Origin: Pseudomonadota bacterium
GTDB taxonomy: Bacteria > Pseudomonadota > Alphaproteobacteria > UBA8366 > GCA-2717185
NCBI GenBank assembly: GCA_027619655.1
Contig: JAQCHR010000004.1
Span: forward strand, 1 to 25,825
Direction of reading: 5' to 3'
DNA: 25,825 nucleotides
Shown: piece after piece, positions 1-7,226 of the stretch
How positions within the stretch are numbered: position 1 is the first letter of the stretch
Layout of the letters: every line of letters begins with the position of its first letter
Position numbers and translations under genes: made by a program
The notes under the pieces: generated by a model
Seen by the model: only the letters and a program-made list of their open reading frames with translations
Databases searched by the model: none
What the model was told of the DNA's origin: nothing

Positions 1-26
1 GCCCGGGCGCCCTGATCCGGCAGCCG

Positions 27-494
27 CTATTTTACCGTCGCCAGCCCCGCCAGCATGTCGATACAGGCCGCCGCGGCCTCGACGCCCTTGACCTTGAAAT
101 GTTCGCGGAAGAACCGGTTGTGTTCGTCATGTTCATGGAACCGGTGCGGGGTCAGCACCATGGAAATGACCGGCACGCCGGTTTCCAGCGATACCTGCAC
201 AATCCCGTTCAGGACCGCCTGCGCCACGAATTCATGCCGGTAGATGCCGCCATCGACGACAAGGCCGGCGCCGACGATGGCGGCGTATTTCCCGGTTTCG
301 GCGACGCGTTTTGCCATCAGCGGTATTTCAAGACTGCCCGGTACATCGAACAAATCGATTGATTCCTCCTTCATGCCCCGCGCGCAGAGCGCGGCGATAA
401 AGGCGTTACGTCCCTGATCGACGATATCCGCGTGCCAGCGCGCCTCGATAAAGGCGATACGGGCGGGCTTGGTCGTGCGTTTGCGCGGCGGCAT
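27..494 (-). CDS. ribH2: 6,7-dimethyl-8-ribityllumazine synthase, RibH2 type
   Basis: Cytoplasmic riboflavin-pathway enzyme (family knowledge) that condenses 5-amino-6-ribitylaminouracil with 3,4-dihydroxy-2-butanone 4-phosphate to give 6,7-dimethyl-8-ribityllumazine. The 155-residue protein has the family layout: IAFIEARWHADIV near residues 13-25 (substrate-contacting Trp20), FDVPGSLEIP at 49-58, and GGIYRHEFVA at 82-91 with the catalytic His87. The Trp and the GGIYRH form resemble the decameric RibH2 of Brucella and Mesorhizobium rather than the icosahedral type. The ATG at 494 is preceded by a GAGGA ribosome-binding site. No nusB, ribA/B or ribE is adjacent, so it looks like a stand-alone second lumazine synthase. 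It is divergent from the LysR gene across about 107 bases. Confidence 0.93.
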   Translation of the reverse strand: MPPRKRTTKPARIAFIEARWHADIVDQGRNAFIAALCARGMKEESIDLFDVPGSLEIPLMAKRVAETGKYAAIVGAGLVVDGGIYRHEFVAQAVLNGIVQVSLETGVPVISMVLTPHRFHEHDEHNRFFREHFKVKGVEAAAACIDMLAGLATVK

Positions 495-570
495 GGGCGA
501 ATCCTCGTTTCAGAACCGGGACCGGGAATGTGTCCGATCACGGGGTATATCGACAAGCAAAAGAATGGCG

Positions 571-600
571 ATTAATCTATGAGAAAATATCATGGATAAT
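571..600. promoter_or_regulatory. AT-rich imperfect inverted repeat, possible LysR operator
   Basis: ATTAATCTATGA (571-582) and TCATGGATAAT (590-600) are inverted copies of each other apart from one extra base and one mismatch. They flank a short A-rich centre just ahead of the LysR start at 602. The patch is clearly more AT-rich than its surroundings. LysR-type regulators usually bind interrupted dyads in the divergent region and repress themselves, so an operator is plausible. Binding itself is inference. Confidence 0.3.
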
Positions 601-601
601 C

Positions 602-1486
602 ATGGACTCGTTCGACCGCCCCTTTCGTACCCCGCTGAACGCCGCCCGCGCCTTCGAAAGTGCCGCACGGCTGCTGAGCTTCACCCGCGCCGCGCAGGAT
701 CTTGGCGTGACACAGGGCGCGGTCAGCCGGCAGGTCGCCACGCTGGAGAGCCATCTGGGCCAGAAGCTGTTCCAGCGGGTCGGCCGTTCGATTGAACTGA
801 CCTATGCCGGGCAGCATTACGCGGCGGATATCCGCGAGGCGCTGGCGCGGATCGAATCGGCGTCGGCGCGGCTGATGCGGCGCCCCGAAGACGCCGTGCT
901 GACGGTCGGCGCCACGACCGTGGCGAGCCGGTGGCTGATCGGCAGGCTGGCCGACTTCCAGCGTGCCCACCGGGCATTGTCGGTGCATTTGCGGGTCCTG
1001 GAAACCGCGGCGGCGCTGCACGGGTCGGGGATCGACATCGCGGTGCTGGGCGAGGATGCGGACAGCGCAAGCCTGGAATCGCGGGAAATCGGCCGGGAAG
1101 ACCTGATCCCGGTCTGCAGCCCGGACCACCCGGTGCCCGATACGCCGGCGGCGCTGGCGCGGACGACGCTGCTGCATCTGGCGAGCCATTCGGACGCCTG
1201 GCCCCGCTGGTTCGCCGTTGCCGGGCTGCAGGGGGCCGACAGCCTGACCGGCCCGGTGTTCGAGGACGCGGCGATGGCCGTCGAGGCCGCCATTCAGGGC
1301 CAGGGCGTCGCCATCGTGCCGGTCCTGGCGGTGGGACAGGCCATCGAATCCGGACGGCTGACCGCGCCTTTCGACCTGCGCGTGCCGAGCGGCCGGCGCT
1401 ACTACCTGACCTGGCCCCGGGCCAAGGGCAGCATGCACAAAGTAAGGCTGTTCCGGGATTTTCTGCTTGCGGCGGACGGCGTGTGA
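602..1486 (+). CDS. LysR-family transcriptional regulator, GcvA-like
   Basis: DNA-binding regulator of 294 residues. An N-terminal winged helix-turn-helix spans about residues 10-69 (AFESAARLLSFTRAAQDLGV, then TQGAVSRQVATLE), followed by a periplasmic-binding-protein-like effector domain from about 95 onward. The PLNAARAFESAARLLSFTRA pattern is typical of the GcvA-like subgroup. I chose the ATG at 602 because the length then fits the family; an in-frame extension to 530 adds 24 residues unlike any LysR N-terminus. It lies 39 bases ahead of a CoA-transferase gene on the same strand and is divergent from ribH2. The likely target is the downstream 1526-4048 operon (inference); the effector is unknown. 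Confidence 0.88.
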   Translation: MDSFDRPFRTPLNAARAFESAARLLSFTRAAQDLGVTQGAVSRQVATLESHLGQKLFQRVGRSIELTYAGQHYAADIREALARIESASARLMRRPEDAVLTVGATTVASRWLIGRLADFQRAHRALSVHLRVLETAAALHGSGIDIAVLGEDADSASLESREIGREDLIPVCSPDHPVPDTPAALARTTLLHLASHSDAWPRWFAVAGLQGADSLTGPVFEDAAMAVEAAIQGQGVAIVPVLAVGQAIESGRLTAPFDLRVPSGRRYYLTWPRAKGSMHKVRLFRDFLLAADGV

Positions 1487-1525
1487 CGCCTTGATTGCCG
1501 GGATCATCCGCAGAAGGGAAATGAC

Positions 1526-2731
1526 GTGCTGAGTTTCGACGAGAATTTCAAGGGGCCGCTGGACGGCAAAACCGTGCTGGACCTGTCGCGTCTTGTCGCC
1601 GGCAATATGGTCAGCCTGCAGCTTGCCGATTACGGCGCGGAGGTGATCAAGATCGAACCCGCGGACAAGGGCGACCCGCTGCGCCACTGGCTGACGAACA
1701 ATATCCCGGTCAACTGGAAGGTCTATGCGCGCAACAAGAAAAGCGTTTCGATGGAACTGCGCGAAGCTGACGCCAGGGATATCCTGCTGCGGCTGGTCGA
1801 ACAGGCCGACGTGATGATCGAAAACTACCGCCCCGGCACGCTGGAGAAAATGGGGTTGGGCCCCGATGTCCTGCATGCCCGCAACCCGAAGCTGATTCTT
1901 GTCCGCGTCTCGGGGTTCGGCCAGACCGGCCCCTACAAACACCGGCCGGGCTTCGGTACGCTGGTCGAGGCGATGTCCGGATTTGCCGACCGCAACGGCT
2001 TCGAGGACCGCGAACCGGTGCTGCCGCCGCTCGCCATGGCGGACATGATCGCCGGGCTGTATGGCGCCATGGCAGTGCTGATTGCGATTCGCGAATGCGA
2101 GGTAAAGGGCGGCGACGGGCAGGTCATCGACCTGTCGCTGCTGGAGCCGATGTATTCGATCCTCGGCGCGGAAGCCGCCTGGCACCAGGTCACGGGCGAT
2201 GTGCGCGAGCGCGCCGGCAGCGGCTCCAACACCTCATCGCCGCGCAATGTCTATGCGACAAGCGACGGCAAGTGGCTCGCGATGTCCGGCTCGATCCAGT
2301 CGATGGCCGAGCGCATCTTCCGCGTCATCGGCCGCGACGATATGAACAGCGATCCGAAATTCCGCACCAACACGGTCCGAGTCGAAAACCGGCAGGAAGT
2401 CGACGAGATCGTCGGCGGCTGGATCGGCGCCCGGACGCTGGACGAATGCATGGAAATATTCGACCGCGAGAATGTTACCGTGGCGCCGGTCTACAACATC
2501 GCGCAGATCATGGAAGACCCGCATTTCCGCGAACGCGAGATCAATGTGGAACTGCCCGACGCGGATATGGGCAAGGTCGCGATGCACAATATCGTGCCGC
2601 GCCTGTCGCGCACGCCGGGCGGGTTCGCGCGGCCGGCCCCCTCGCTGGGCCAGCACAATGCGGAAATTCTGGGCCGCATCGGCATCAGCGCGGCGGAAGT
2701 CGCGGCGCTGAAGGAACGCGGCGTCCTGTGA
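1526..2731 (+). CDS. CaiB/BaiF class III CoA-transferase
   Basis: Cytoplasmic CoA-transferase of 401 residues, the usual length. Class III enzymes move CoA between carboxylic acids through an aspartyl-CoA intermediate. Visible marks are LDLSRLVAGNMVSLQLADYG (18-37), the VIKIEPADKGDPLR segment (40-53), ENYRPG (99-104), the SGFGQTGPY loop (129-137) and PPLAMADMIAGLYGAM (167-182), where Asp173 sits at the catalytic position of formyl-CoA transferase. The start is GTG at 1526 with an AGAAGGGA ribosome-binding site; the nearby ATG at 1521 runs into TGA after three codons. The CitE-like gene follows 27 bases later, suggesting activation of a hydroxy- or methyl-dicarboxylate before cleavage. Substrate cannot be told from sequence. 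Confidence 0.92.
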   Translation: MLSFDENFKGPLDGKTVLDLSRLVAGNMVSLQLADYGAEVIKIEPADKGDPLRHWLTNNIPVNWKVYARNKKSVSMELREADARDILLRLVEQADVMIENYRPGTLEKMGLGPDVLHARNPKLILVRVSGFGQTGPYKHRPGFGTLVEAMSGFADRNGFEDREPVLPPLAMADMIAGLYGAMAVLIAIRECEVKGGDGQVIDLSLLEPMYSILGAEAAWHQVTGDVRERAGSGSNTSSPRNVYATSDGKWLAMSGSIQSMAERIFRVIGRDDMNSDPKFRTNTVRVENRQEVDEIVGGWIGARTLDECMEIFDRENVTVAPVYNIAQIMEDPHFREREINVELPDADMGKVAMHNIVPRLSRTPGGFARPAPSLGQHNAEILGRIGISAAEVAALKERGVL

Positions 2732-2758
2732 CGCAGGTAGCAATAAGGGGAGAATGAC

Positions 2759-3658
2759 ATGAATGCGGCAATAAACGACAACCCGGTCTGGCGCTCGCTT
2801 CTATACGTGCCGGTCAATGTCGACCGCTATGTCGACAAGGCGCATACACGCGGCGCCGACGGCGTCATCCTCGACCTGGAGGACAGCGTCACGCCCTCCG
2901 AAAAGGATCACGCCCGCACACTTGTCCAGGAAGCGGCGGTCAAGGTCGCGCGCAACGGCGCCGATGTGCTGGTCCGCATCAACCGGGAACTGGAACTGGC
3001 GGTGCGGGATATCGAAGCCGCGATTTCACCGCTGATCACAGCACTGAAACTGCCGAAGGTGCAGAGCGCCGACCACGTCAAGCTGCTGGCGGAACTGGTG
3101 GACAGCCTGGAAGCCAAGCGCGGCATGCGGGTCGGTACGACGCGGCTGATCCCGATGGTGGAGACGGCGGATGCCTTCTTTTCGCTGCACGCCATCGCCA
3201 AGGCCAGCCCGCGTGTCGCGACCGTCCTGCTGGGCGGGGAGGATTTCGCGCTGGACTGCGGTTTCGAACCGGACCCGGAAGTCTACCAGTATCCCAAGCA
3301 GCAATCGCTGCTGGCAGCCCGCGCCGCAGGGCTGACGCCGATGGGGCTGATCGGCACGGTTGCCGATTTCAGCGATGCGGAAGCCTATCGCGCCGTCGTG
3401 CGCCATTCGGCCAAGTTCGGTTTCGAGGGCGCCTCCTGCATCCACCCGTCAAACGTCGCGGTCCTCAATGAGGAATTCAGCCCGAAGCCGGAGGCGGTCG
3501 CTCATGCAAGACGGGTCGTGGAAGGCGACAAGAAGGCTATGGCCGAAGGGCGGGGCTCGTGGTCGCTGGACGGCAAGATGATCGACATTCCGGTGGTGAT
3601 CCGCGCCCAGCGACTGATCGCGCGGGCCGACCGGATCGCGGCACGGGGCAATGTCTGA
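2759..3658 (+). CDS. HpcH/HpaI aldolase family, CitE-like acyl-CoA lyase
   Basis: TIM-barrel, Mg-dependent lyase of 299 residues related to the citrate lyase beta subunit, malyl-CoA lyase and citramalyl-CoA lyase. Seen: RSLLYVPVN at 12-20, GVILDLEDSV at 35-44, LVRIN around Arg73, IPMVET with the metal-ligand Glu135, LLGGEDFALD with Asp162, and CIHPSNVAVLNE at 227-238. The start has a GGGGAG ribosome-binding site (2749-2754). It pairs with the upstream CoA-transferase: one makes a 3-hydroxyacyl-CoA and this enzyme would split it to acetyl-CoA plus a 2-oxo acid. Malyl-CoA, beta-methylmalyl-CoA and citramalyl-CoA all remain possible substrates. Confidence 0.9.
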   Translation: MNAAINDNPVWRSLLYVPVNVDRYVDKAHTRGADGVILDLEDSVTPSEKDHARTLVQEAAVKVARNGADVLVRINRELELAVRDIEAAISPLITALKLPKVQSADHVKLLAELVDSLEAKRGMRVGTTRLIPMVETADAFFSLHAIAKASPRVATVLLGGEDFALDCGFEPDPEVYQYPKQQSLLAARAAGLTPMGLIGTVADFSDAEAYRAVVRHSAKFGFEGASCIHPSNVAVLNEEFSPKPEAVAHARRVVEGDKKAMAEGRGSWSLDGKMIDIPVVIRAQRLIARADRIAARGNV

Positions 3659-3670
3659 CGGGGTCGCCGG

Positions 3671-4048
3671 ATGATTGACCACGTTTCCATAGCAGTCGGC
3701 GACCTCGCCGGAAGTGCCGCCTATTACGAAACCCTGCTGGCGACCATCGGGCTGACCCGGCTGGTCGACCGGGAGGGCACGGTCGGGTTCGGCAAGAAAT
3801 ATCCCGAATTCTGGCTGAATGCGCGCCCCGGCAAGGCGCCGGAGCCAAGTGGAACGGGCACCCATATCTGCCTGCGGGCACGCAGCCGGGACGCGGTCGA
3901 TGCCTTCTTCGCCGCTGCGCTGGCCGGCGGCGGGCGCAGCGACGGCGCACCCGGGACGCGGCAGGGCGCCATGACAACCTATTACGGTGCGTTCATCCTT
4001 GATCCGGAAGGCAACAAGATCGAAGCGGTTACCTTTCCGCAGGACTGA
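3671..4048 (+). CDS. VOC (glyoxalase/bleomycin-resistance fold) protein
   Basis: Single-domain-length vicinal-oxygen-chelate protein of 125 residues. It has the paired beta-alpha-beta-beta-beta modules: IDHVSIAVGDLAGSAAYYE at the N-terminus and FILDPEGNKIEAVTF at the C-terminus. Candidate metal ligands are His4, His65 (GTHICL) and Glu118 (KIEAV). VOC proteins include epimerases, lyases and dioxygenases, so the reaction is not fixed. It begins 12 bases after the CitE-like gene and is probably co-transcribed; a methylmalonyl-CoA-epimerase-like role is conceivable but only inferred. Its last 20 bases overlap the convergent small secreted-protein gene. Confidence 0.85.
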   Translation: MIDHVSIAVGDLAGSAAYYETLLATIGLTRLVDREGTVGFGKKYPEFWLNARPGKAPEPSGTGTHICLRARSRDAVDAFFAAALAGGGRSDGAPGTRQGAMTTYYGAFILDPEGNKIEAVTFPQD

Positions 4049-4343
4049 CGCGGAAACGCGGCGATTCGGGCATCCGTGACAGCGCCACGGACCGGGTGAT
4101 GCCCGGCGGATTCTGCGACGCCATCGGGCAGGACTGGTCCGTAAACGACCAGGACGTATTGTTCAGGACGAGACCGCAACAGGCGAGACGCGGGCCTTCG
4201 CCCGTATCGATACACACGCAAGAACTGACCGTATAGGATTGGCCGCGATAGCGGCAGGTGCAGTTCGGATCGGCCGACACGATGCCCGGCCACAGGAAGA
4301 TCATCGTGCCGGCAAGGCTGTACGCGATGCGGGTAAGGCGCAT
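4029..4343 (-). CDS. small secreted Cys-rich hypothetical protein
   Basis: A 104-residue protein with a clear signal peptide (MRLTRIAYSLAGTMIFLWPG, then IVSA with cleavage before DPN at 25). The mature part holds seven Cys, at 28, 30, 42, 44, 55, 56 and 72, around the pattern CTCRYRGQSYTVSSCVC and a segment LVLNNTSWSF. I recall similar Cys-patterned exported proteins of unknown function from alphaproteobacteria, but no name or function can be given. The start ATG at 4343 has a GGAG element upstream. The final 20 codons are low-complexity and Arg/Pro/Ser-rich and overlap the VOC gene tail, so the natural stop may be less conserved than the core. Confidence 0.62.
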   Translation of the reverse strand: MRLTRIAYSLAGTMIFLWPGIVSADPNCTCRYRGQSYTVSSCVCIDTGEGPRLACCGLVLNNTSWSFTDQSCPMASQNPPGITRSVALSRMPESPRFRVSPAER

Positions 4344-4384
4344 GATGCCGTCTCCGTCTCGGATGAAGGCACAGTTTAAGCCAA

Positions 4385-4430
4385 GAACGGTACGCGGGGA
4401 AACCCGCGTACCGCGACGGAAACAACCGTC
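4385..4430 (-). terminator. two tandem hairpins after htpG, likely terminator
   Basis: Reading leftward from the htpG stop come a small stem (CCGTC 4426-4430 with GACGG 4415-4419) and then a perfect 11-bp stem, 4388-4398 against 4403-4413, closed by a 4-base loop (GAAA on the plus strand). The minus-strand continuation is TTCTTGG, a weak T-tract. The second stem is strong enough to end htpG transcription and to separate it from the small secreted-protein gene. It could also serve the plus strand, but no T-run follows there. Confidence 0.65.
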
Positions 4431-4436
4431 AGATAA

Positions 4437-6365
4437 TCAGGCGCCGATCCCTTTGGCCATCGCCGCCGACATGCGCCGCGCGAACGCGGCAGGATCCGGC
4501 AATTGTTCGCCTTCGAGGATCCTGGCCTGGTCGAGCAACAGGAAGGCCGCATCCTCCATACCGCCGGAATCCGCCTTGGCCTGTTCGGCGAGTTGCCGGA
4601 TCAGCGGATGCGACGGGTTCACCTCCAGGATCCGTGGCGCGCGTTCCGAAACCTGACCGTGCATCTTCATGATCCGCTCCAGGTTCATGTCCAGGTCGCC
4701 TTCCCCGGCGACGAGACAGACCGCACTTTCGGTCAGGCGGTCGGAGGACCGCACATCCTTGACGTTCTTGCCGAGCGCCAGCTTCAGCGCGGCGGTCAGC
4801 CGGCCGATATCCTCCTCGGCGGGTGTGTCCTCGGCTTTATCCTCGTCCTTGCCGTCCGTCTTCTTGATCGATGACAGATCCGCGCCGCCCTGGGTCGCGG
4901 ATTTGAACGGCTTGTCGTCGAACCGGCCGACCATCGGCACCCAGAACTGGTCCACCGGATCGGTCATCAGCAATACCTCGACCCCGCGCGAGCGGAAGCC
5001 TTCGAGCTGCGGGCTGCGCTTCACCACATCCAGGTCGTCGCCGGTGATGTAATAGATGGCCGTCTGGCCTTCCTTCATCCGGCCGACATAGTCCTTCAAC
5101 GACACCAGCCCGTCGCCATGGGTGGAGCGGAAACGGGTGAGGCCGAGCAGCGCATCACGGTCGCCCGTGCCGTCATACAGCCCTTCCTTCAACACCGCGC
5201 CGAAATTGTCCCAGAAGGCCGTATAGGCTTCGGTGTCCTTTTCCGCCTTCGATTCCAGCTCGCGGATCACGCGGCTGGTTATGCCGTTGCGGATGCGGGT
5301 CAGGACCGGATTGTTCTGCAGCATCTCGCGGCTGATATTCAGCGGCAGGTCGGATGAGTCGATCACCCCGTGCAGGAAGCGCAGCCAGCGCGGCACCAGC
5401 TCCTCGCAATTATCGGTGATGAACACGCGCTTCACGTAGAGCCGCACCTTGGACGCCTTTTCCTGCGTGTACAGGTCGAACGGCTTCGATGCCGGGATAT
5501 AGAGCAGCCCGGTATATTCGATCACGCCCTCGGCGCGGAAATGCAGCTTCGTCCACGGGTCGCCCGGCGTGTGGGAGACATGGTGGAAGAATTCATTGTA
5601 CTGCTGGTCGGTGACCTCGCTCGCCGGGCGCGTCCACAGGGCGGACGCGGTATTGACCGCTTCCGGCGCCTTGTCGGCCGCGTCCTCGGCCTTGACGTCC
5701 TTTACCGTGATCGGGAAGGCGATATGGTCCGAATAGGTCTTGACCACATTGCGCACCCGATAGGCATCGGCGTATTCCGCCTGGTCTTCCTTCAGGTGCA
5801 GGGTGATGCGCGTGCCGCGGCTGTCCGCCTGCGCTTCGGCCATGGTGAAGGCGCCCTTGCCGTCGGACGACCATTGCCAGGCCTCGTCCGAGCCGGCCTG
5901 CCGGCTGATGACATCGACCGTGTCGGCGACCATGAAGCTGGAATAGAAACCGACGCCGAACTGGCCGATGACGGAAATGTCCTTCTTCGCATCGCCGGAA
6001 AGCTGTTCGACGAAGGCGGTCGTGCCGGACCGCGCAATGGTGCCGAGGTTCTCGACCATCTCGTCATGGGTCATGCCGAGCCCGTTATCGGTAATCGTCA
6101 GCGTGCGCGCGTCCTTGTCGACGTCGATGGCGATGCGGAAATTTGGATCCCCTTCGGTCAGCGCCGGCTCGGTAATCGCCTTGTAGCGCAGCCGGTCGCA
6201 GGCATCCGCCGCGTTCGACACCAGTTCGCGGATGAAGATTTCCTTTTCGCTATACAGCGCGTTGGCGACGATATCCAGCAGACGGCTGACTTCCGCCTGA
6301 AACGAATGCGTTTCGCCGCTCGTCGACTTCTTCGCGCTTTTTCCGGATTTTTCTTTTGTTGCCAT
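4437..6365 (-). CDS. htpG: molecular chaperone HtpG (Hsp90)
   Basis: ATP-dependent Hsp90-family chaperone, 642 residues, close to the bacterial norm. The N-terminal GHKL ATPase domain shows ALYSEKEIFIRELVSNAADA with the ATP-binding Asn, ITDNGLGMTHDE, and GQFGVGFYSSFMVAD. The middle domain shows the LYVKRVFITDN and LPLNISREMLQ signatures. The C-terminal dimer domain follows an acidic linker (DGKDEDKAEDTPAEE). I chose the ATG at 6365 (MATKEK); an in-frame upstream extension to 6512 would run through the promoter region shared with pcm and has no Hsp90 character. Divergent from pcm, with about 100 bases between starts. Confidence 0.97.
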   Translation of the reverse strand: MATKEKSGKSAKKSTSGETHSFQAEVSRLLDIVANALYSEKEIFIRELVSNAADACDRLRYKAITEPALTEGDPNFRIAIDVDKDARTLTITDNGLGMTHDEMVENLGTIARSGTTAFVEQLSGDAKKDISVIGQFGVGFYSSFMVADTVDVISRQAGSDEAWQWSSDGKGAFTMAEAQADSRGTRITLHLKEDQAEYADAYRVRNVVKTYSDHIAFPITVKDVKAEDAADKAPEAVNTASALWTRPASEVTDQQYNEFFHHVSHTPGDPWTKLHFRAEGVIEYTGLLYIPASKPFDLYTQEKASKVRLYVKRVFITDNCEELVPRWLRFLHGVIDSSDLPLNISREMLQNNPVLTRIRNGITSRVIRELESKAEKDTEAYTAFWDNFGAVLKEGLYDGTGDRDALLGLTRFRSTHGDGLVSLKDYVGRMKEGQTAIYYITGDDLDVVKRSPQLEGFRSRGVEVLLMTDPVDQFWVPMVGRFDDKPFKSATQGGADLSSIKKTDGKDEDKAEDTPAEEDIGRLTAALKLALGKNVKDVRSSDRLTESAVCLVAGEGDLDMNLERIMKMHGQVSERAPRILEVNPSHPLIRQLAEQAKADSGGMEDAAFLLLDQARILEGEQLPDPAAFARRMSAAMAKGIGA

Positions 6366-6400
6366 GGCGTTCTGTATCCACCCCTTGTCTAAACCTACCG

Positions 6401-6433
6401 CTATATGTGTTACGATGACCGAAGTCGCAAGAC
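6401..6433 (-). promoter_or_regulatory. possible htpG promoter
   Basis: On the minus strand, CTTGCG (6426-6431) is followed 16 bases later by CACATA (6404-6409), ending 38 bases before the htpG start. CTTG with a CA-T-T-type -10 is reminiscent of alphaproteobacterial heat-shock (RpoH) promoters, which would suit htpG, but the match is partial. Confidence 0.3.
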
Positions 6434-6465
6434 CTTTGCCGCGATCCAGTGAACGGTGCCGCACC

Positions 6466-7140
6466 ATGACCGATGCAAACGCGCAAGCGCGCCAAAGCCT
6501 GCTGGACGCCATCGCGCGGGAAGTCGCCGCGACCAGCGACTACCCGGGAAAAGACCAACTTTCGCCGGCCGTCATCGCCGCCCTGAACAGGGTGCCCCGC
6601 CATGAATTCGTGCCCGACGACCTGCGGCACCTGGCCTACCAGAACCGCCCGCTGTCCATCGGGCAGGGCCAGACGATCTCGCAACCCTATATCGTCGCCA
6701 TCATGACCGAACTCGCCGCCCTGACGCCACAATCGCATGTCCTGGAAATCGGCACCGGCTGCGGTTACCAGGCGGCGGTGCTGGCGGAAATCGCGGAAAC
6801 CGTGGTGACGGTCGAGCGGATCGCATCGCTGGCCGACGACGCGAAAGCGCGGCTGAAACGGCTGGGCTACGGCAATATCACCGTGATCCATGGCGACGGC
6901 AGCCGGGGCTGGCCGGCGGAGGCGCCCTATGACGCGATCCTCGTCACAGCTGCGGCGGCAAAACTGCCGGCGGCGCTGCTGGAACAGCTCCGCCCCGGCG
7001 GCCGCATGGTCATCCCGCTTGGCCGCCAGGACATGACCCAGTCGCTGATTGTGATGGAAAAGGACGCCGAGACCGGCGCGGTCCGCGAAAGCTGCAAACT
7101 CCCGGTCGCCTTCGTCCCGCTGCTGGGCGGGTTGAAATGA
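6466..7140 (+). CDS. pcm: protein-L-isoaspartate O-methyltransferase
   Basis: SAM-dependent repair enzyme that methylates L-isoaspartyl residues in damaged proteins; cytoplasmic. The 224-residue product has GQGQTISQPYIVAIM (66-80), motif I VLEIGTGCGYQAAVL (92-106), and the C-terminal LRPGGRMVIPLG typical of Pcm. I start at the ATG at 6466 (MTDANAQ) since this gives the family length; in-frame ATGs at 6364 and 6415 add unrelated residues and cross the htpG start. Divergent from htpG, fitting a shared stress context (protein folding and protein repair), though co-regulation is inference. Confidence 0.94.
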   Translation: MTDANAQARQSLLDAIAREVAATSDYPGKDQLSPAVIAALNRVPRHEFVPDDLRHLAYQNRPLSIGQGQTISQPYIVAIMTELAALTPQSHVLEIGTGCGYQAAVLAEIAETVVTVERIASLADDAKARLKRLGYGNITVIHGDGSRGWPAEAPYDAILVTAAAAKLPAALLEQLRPGGRMVIPLGRQDMTQSLIVMEKDAETGAVRESCKLPVAFVPLLGGLK

Positions 7141-7165
7141 GCCGCACCGCGCGTGACAAACCCGG

Positions 7166-7198
7166 TTGACTTGCAAGGGTTTCTGCCCAAGCTAGCGC
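7166..7198 (+). promoter_or_regulatory. possible promoter of the luxE-luxC-ABC operon with flanking dyad
   Basis: TTGACT (7166-7171) is followed after 17 bases by AAGCTA, 33 bases before the luxE-like ATG. The -35 is good and the -10 poor. The -35 lies inside an inverted repeat AAACCC (7158-7163) / GGGTTT (7177-7182), a possible operator. A second short dyad, GGTTCAACC, occurs at 7215-7223 just before the start codon. This is pattern reading only. Confidence 0.3.
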
Positions 7199-7226
7199 CA
7201 ACGGCCCGCCAACAGGTTCAACCCGC

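Noticed and set aside
590..2185. Long minus-strand open frame of about 530 codons opposite the LysR and CoA-transferase genes
   Set aside because: It is antisense to two well-supported genes, rich in Arg, Gln, His and Pro, and shows no family motif; a typical shadow in GC-rich DNA.
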